64,000 nt of DNA from Polydactylus sextarius (taxonomy: Eukaryota > Chordata > Actinopteri > Polynemidae). The stretch spans positions 3,155,001-3,219,000 of the forward strand of contig CM028919.1 of the NCBI GenBank assembly GCA_016801845.1, written 5' to 3'. A program made the translations under genes and the position numbers. The notes beneath the pieces were generated by a model. That model saw nothing but the letters and a program-made list of their open reading frames with translations, did not search any database and was not told the DNA's origin. Shown here piece by piece: positions 60,181-64,000 of this stretch. Each line of letters begins with the position of its first letter. Position 1 is the stretch's first letter.

Positions 60181-61671
60181 TGTTGATTAACTGGGAGCAA
60201 GAAGATCCTGGAGAAAAGAAAACTAAGCTGGTGAGAAAAAATTGGGCTGACAACAACTGTTTTACTTAAGTTGGTTCTGATAAAACAAAAAATATTAACT
60301 GTTAGACTTTAGGCTCTCTCTCTTCCCTTTCCTCGTGTTATCCTCATCATCTATATCATCCATTTAAAACTTAAAACTCTGGAATATAAACACTCACATA
60401 TAACAGCTGTGTCCTCAATACATGACCAAACAACCAGGCCAAACCTCTGCTGCTGTTCCTGAATGTTTTGATCTTGTAGTTTTAACTATGTTTCCTTCTA
60501 TGTCCTTCTGTGTGGACCGGTGTCCTCCACACCCTTGTTACCCCATTGCGTATTCTTTTTTGTGTTAAATAATAATCTTTCCTGTCCTTGCACTGTCTTG
60601 ACCTTTGACGTTCTATGCTCAATGCTTAGTAAAATAATTTCAATTAAACCACATAAAATGTAATGTATAATAATGTTACTTTATATTCAAGGCAATTTAA
60701 AAAATGGAAATCATGCCTAAATGATTTAACAACACAGTCACAGTATTCTTTTCATAACATCAAGCTAAATATAAAATTTAATTCATATTAAATAAAAATG
60801 TACAGCTATAAAACAATTTCAATTATCATAAAAAATACAGGTTATGGCGTCATGCTTTTGACCTTTGTGTTGTCGGTTGTATCGCTTTCGTCTGAAACTG
60901 TGAGATAAACATGGACAATCATTTTAATATACCAGACGAAATAAAAGAGCTGGGAAATAAATGTGGCAAAGGGAAATGAATGTCCTCAGAAATAAATCAA
61001 TATGAAATCATAAGAAAAAGTTGTAAAAGATGTTTTCAAAATAAAATGTATTTATTATTATTTATTTATCTTAATGCTTCATAAAAAGCAAGACGCTGGA
61101 AAAATTTCATTTAGTCCACATTTTATGTCTACTTTGTACATTTATCTTAGAAGTAAGCTTGATTAATTTCTCATTTCTGTGTTTTTGAGAAGCAAATGGT
61201 GCAACAGTCACAGTTTTTTTCACCCTGTATGAGCCAGATGTCTCACTTCTAAAGTAAGATGTCGCACTTCTTAAACATCTGCAATCAAAATTAAGCTTTT
61301 AGTTTTAATTCCACAAATATTTCCAGAGTATCAGCGTCATACCACTTTCAAGAGTGAGGAAGTAAGGAAGTGTTAAATATTTACAGGTAACACTTGTTAC
61401 CTGATGAAGTGTGGAAGGCTTTTTTAATTAACAGGCTGATGAGGAAACTTAGGAAAGAAGTGCAGTATTTGTCATGACATAAAAAAGGTGATGTCATGAA
61501 TACCTTGTCATTAAAAACCATTGTGCACCACTGTATGCACAGCAATATGGGATGAGTCATATCTATCAATAAAACAAAACAATCAAATCAAAACAGATAA
61601 CTAGTAAAAAAGTGAAATTAAAACACAACTAGGATTAGAATATGCAGATACTCATATGAAGATGCAACAAA
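60181..61671. other. Non-genic stretch, no gene seen
   Basis: AT-rich. No gene, RNA or named repeat recognised. Confidence 0.5.
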
Positions 61672-61765
61672 CTTTTGACCTCTGGTTACCAAAATCCAAT
61701 GAGTTGATCCTTGAGTTCAAATGTGTGCCAAATTGGTAAGGATTTGTTCTAGGATATTAAATAAA
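61672..61765 (+). repeat. Second copy of the DR1-type dispersed repeat (partial)
   Basis: CTTTTGACCTCTGGTTACCA, AAATCCAATGAGTTGATCC, TTGAGTTCAAATGTGTGCCA and AATTGGTAAGGATTTGTTCT parallel the TTTGACCGTTAACCACCAAA...AAGCCAAGTGAATG part of 46430-46812. Only one half-site (TGACCT) of the DR1 is kept. Confidence 0.55.
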
Positions 61766-61815
61766 CAAACTTTACAAATCTACATCCTTCTACAGTCTAT
61801 ATAACATAAGACTAC

Positions 61816-61951
61816 ATAGATTTTTCCTCTCCATTGTTGCCAGGCGCTTGCTCATTGTGGAAATGTTGGGTTTCTCTATGTAAAGTGCCTTGAGATAAAT
61901 GTTTTTATGATTTGGTGCTATAAAAATAAAATTGAATTGAATTGAATAGAT
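61816..61951 (+). mobile_element. 5'-truncated retroposon with 6-bp target duplication
   Basis: The body at 61822-61945 runs from TTTTCCTCTCCATTGTTGCC through GTTGGGTTTCTCTATGTAAA, GTGCCTTGAGATAAATG and GATTTGGTGCTATAAAAATA to the tail AATTGAATTGAATTGA. ATAGAT flanks it on both sides (61816-61821 and 61946-61951), the target-site duplication of a target-primed insertion. The first 68 bp match 40973-41043, and the tail matches 42424-42482 in reverse. It is too short to code; it must have been copied by a LINE that recognises the shared 3' end. Confidence 0.8.
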
Positions 61952-64000
61952 ACCTGATGAACCAAAGCAAAACTAGAGGTTGTCACATGGTCATTCTCAT
62001 CATTCGCTTACCTGAAACTGACAGGAATCGCTTTTACATGTGAGTTTATGGCAAGTTAGAGGATTGTCAGAGTGAACAGAATTCATCCTGAGAGGGACAT
62101 GAATGTGTGGAGCAAATGTCACAACCATCCATCCACAAAACATTTGACTACAGCCTGCAAATGTCAGCACAAATGCAAAGTGAATTTTTTGTGTGGTGTG
62201 ATTTCATTCAAACACGCGATCCAGACACCAACAGCCATGAAATTGCACCAGGCAATGCCAACAGACACAAAGACATGTCCTGGTGAATTATTTCATTTTA
62301 AGTAAAAATTCAACTTGCAAAAATCTTTCTCCAGAATAAAATCATTCTCTTAAATGTATTTGCCCACTCAAACATGCACTGGGTTGGTAGCAGTGCAGAA
62401 AAAAAAAAAAAAAAACAGTTCAGTTTCAAATTAACCAAATTTCTGCATCATATTAAAACAAACAAACAAATCTATTCAAGGAAATAGGAAAACAGTCAAA
62501 TTTCAGCTTAAATCTTGTCTTGAGTCATGTTTGATGTCTTTGTATTGATTACACAGGTCTGACCTTTCCTCACGTATCACTGAATATAATTTTTCACCTT
62601 CCTTTATCCTTTGTTTTCTTCTTAATACAGATCAATCAGGCTTATACTGAACCAAATTTGATTACTGTCTGTACTCGAGGTGAACATTTTAGAAGCTGCT
62701 TTTTTATTATTTTGTTTTCTCACCTCTTTGAAAATGCTTTCATAATAGAATTTTACTACAATTTTGTACCACACTGCCAGTCACAGAGAATTGTTTTTAT
62801 TCCCTGAAATGCGTCCCCAACCAGGAATGAAGTGGCAAATTGATGTTCTTGGACAAAAACAAGCCATTAATGGAACTACTAGCTCCTGGGACATTGACAG
62901 TTGCAACAAAGGAGGGCAATGACTTATTATTCGTCTTTTGATGATGCTAACAGATGGATATAGAAGTGAGTCAGCCTGTACACTCACAGTCCAACATAAT
63001 GTGTGGTCAGTAGCAATGGTAAGACTGCTGAATAAAGATCGTTGCACCAAGGCTGTGACCTGAAAAATATTAGCCTTTGTGATGGCAATAAAAGGGAGTT
63101 GTGATAAATCAGCCAGTAAAAGCTAATGCATTGATTTTTTTTTTTTTTCAGAAGCTGTGTAAATGTCAGTCATGAAAACCCAAGCTGAGCACATTCTTTG
63201 AGGCATGGTGCTGGTTTCCTCTTTCCTCTCAGCCCTCAACGCTATAGTCAACAGATCTCTGGTGGCTATTTTAGAATTTTCAAACACCTGATGTACAGTA
63301 GATCCTCAATTTTCCATAACTTCATGAATAAGTCAGGAGAAGATTTCTGCGAAGGTACACTATGTGTTGGAAACACATCACAGAATTTTTCTGCGATATT
63401 CACTTTCTCCCAAAGTGCACCGCGTTGTGGTGTCTGTGCCAGAGGTGTGATGCTGTTGATGCGAACTCTGTGAAAAGCTGGTGGGCTAGCTTTATCTGCT
63501 GCTCTGCTGCACAAGCTGTGGTCCTGCAGTACGTCTAAATACACGCTACAGGGAATTGCTCTTGCTGACAACTAGACTAGTTTTAGAGCCATTAAGAAGG
63601 ATTTGACCTTAGGAAAACTAAATGTCACTAGGGAACGTTAAGTGCTCTAGGCACAGCAGAGGTCACTGCGGGCATCGTGGCCGAATGAAATGATCTGCAA
63701 AGCGCAAAGCACTTTACAGTGTTTCAGCGGGTCTTGGATTTAACAATTTATTCTGATCTTAGCATTGATTTCCAACTCCCTTTTAACTAGAAGTTGAAAT
63801 CTCCAGTCTTAATAGCATGTTTTCTAAAATAATAGAGTGAATCAATATCTTATTTCATGAATGTGGTTGTCTATGTATTAGGTAGTAAGCCAGCAACTTC
63901 TTGTATTCAAAGTTCAGCCCCTAGGTTAAAGATTTGTACGTCATTGTCCACTTTTCTGATGTCTGTAACAACACAGATTGTTCTGTTGAAAGACAAAACG
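61952..64000. other. Non-genic stretch, no gene seen
   Basis: A run of 17 A lies at 62399-62415 and a T-run at 63137-63149. At 63670-63720, GGCATCGTGGCCGAATG looks like a tRNA-Ser/Leu A-box region but nothing else of a tRNA follows. No gene recognised. Confidence 0.5.

Noticed and set aside
63670..63720. GGCATCGTGGCCGAATG, resembling a tRNA-Ser/Leu start
   Set aside because: No anticodon arm, T arm or B box follows; only an A-box-like stretch.

Overview
This window looks like non-coding DNA from a ray-finned fish, probably a percomorph teleost. It is AT-rich and has no operon-like gene packing. It carries long AT microsatellites, one nuclear tRNA gene, and many fragments of repeat families I recognise from teleost genomes: Tc1-type transposons, RTE/Rex-like and CR1/L2/Jockey-like LINE reverse transcriptases, tRNA-headed SINEs, and short retroposons ending in an AATTGAATTG-type tail. 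I found no host protein-coding gene that I can name. Nearly all open frames here are chance frames, repeat-encoded frames, or shadows of microsatellites.

Layout. 1-10 kb: a decayed SINE copy (about 1148-1291), a Tc1-type transposon internally deleted but with both ends and its TA target duplication (1571-2147), and a long AT-rich repeat-like block with a tRNA-like stretch (5510-6540). 10-30 kb: an antisense LINE fragment (10310-10770), a perfect 26-bp-arm hairpin (12602-12655), mostly unique DNA, one copy of an unnamed dispersed repeat (21440-21580; its partner is at 55425-55612), and a CGGGT-rich repeat (27188-27545). 29.6-36.5 kb: a possible solo LTR (29642-30222), a second Tc1-type relic (34315-34895), a coding-like unidentified stretch (35720-35887), and an antisense LINE-end fragment (36303-36430).

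39-44 kb is the most structured part. A tRNA-headed SINE on the minus strand (39134-40750) is split by a 1.34-kb insert (39291-40630). The insert has TG...CA ends, imperfect inverted termini and a TGCA direct repeat, which is best read as a solo LTR. Next come a teleost retroposon piece (40850-41045), an antisense retroposon tail (42424-42482), a complete tRNA-Thr(UGU) gene (42643-42715), a sense LINE reverse transcriptase fragment (42836-43325), and AT microsatellites of 110 and 50 bp.

46-64 kb holds a repeat with nuclear-receptor DR1-like motifs (46430-46812; second copy 61672-61765), an RTE-type tail (48041-48102), a dead LINE reverse transcriptase on the minus strand (59655-60180), and a short retroposon with target-site duplication (61822-61945).

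The elements do not work together as a pathway. The only likely functional gene is the tRNA. Family names rest on my memory of teleost repeats and on similarities visible between copies inside the window; no database search was run.
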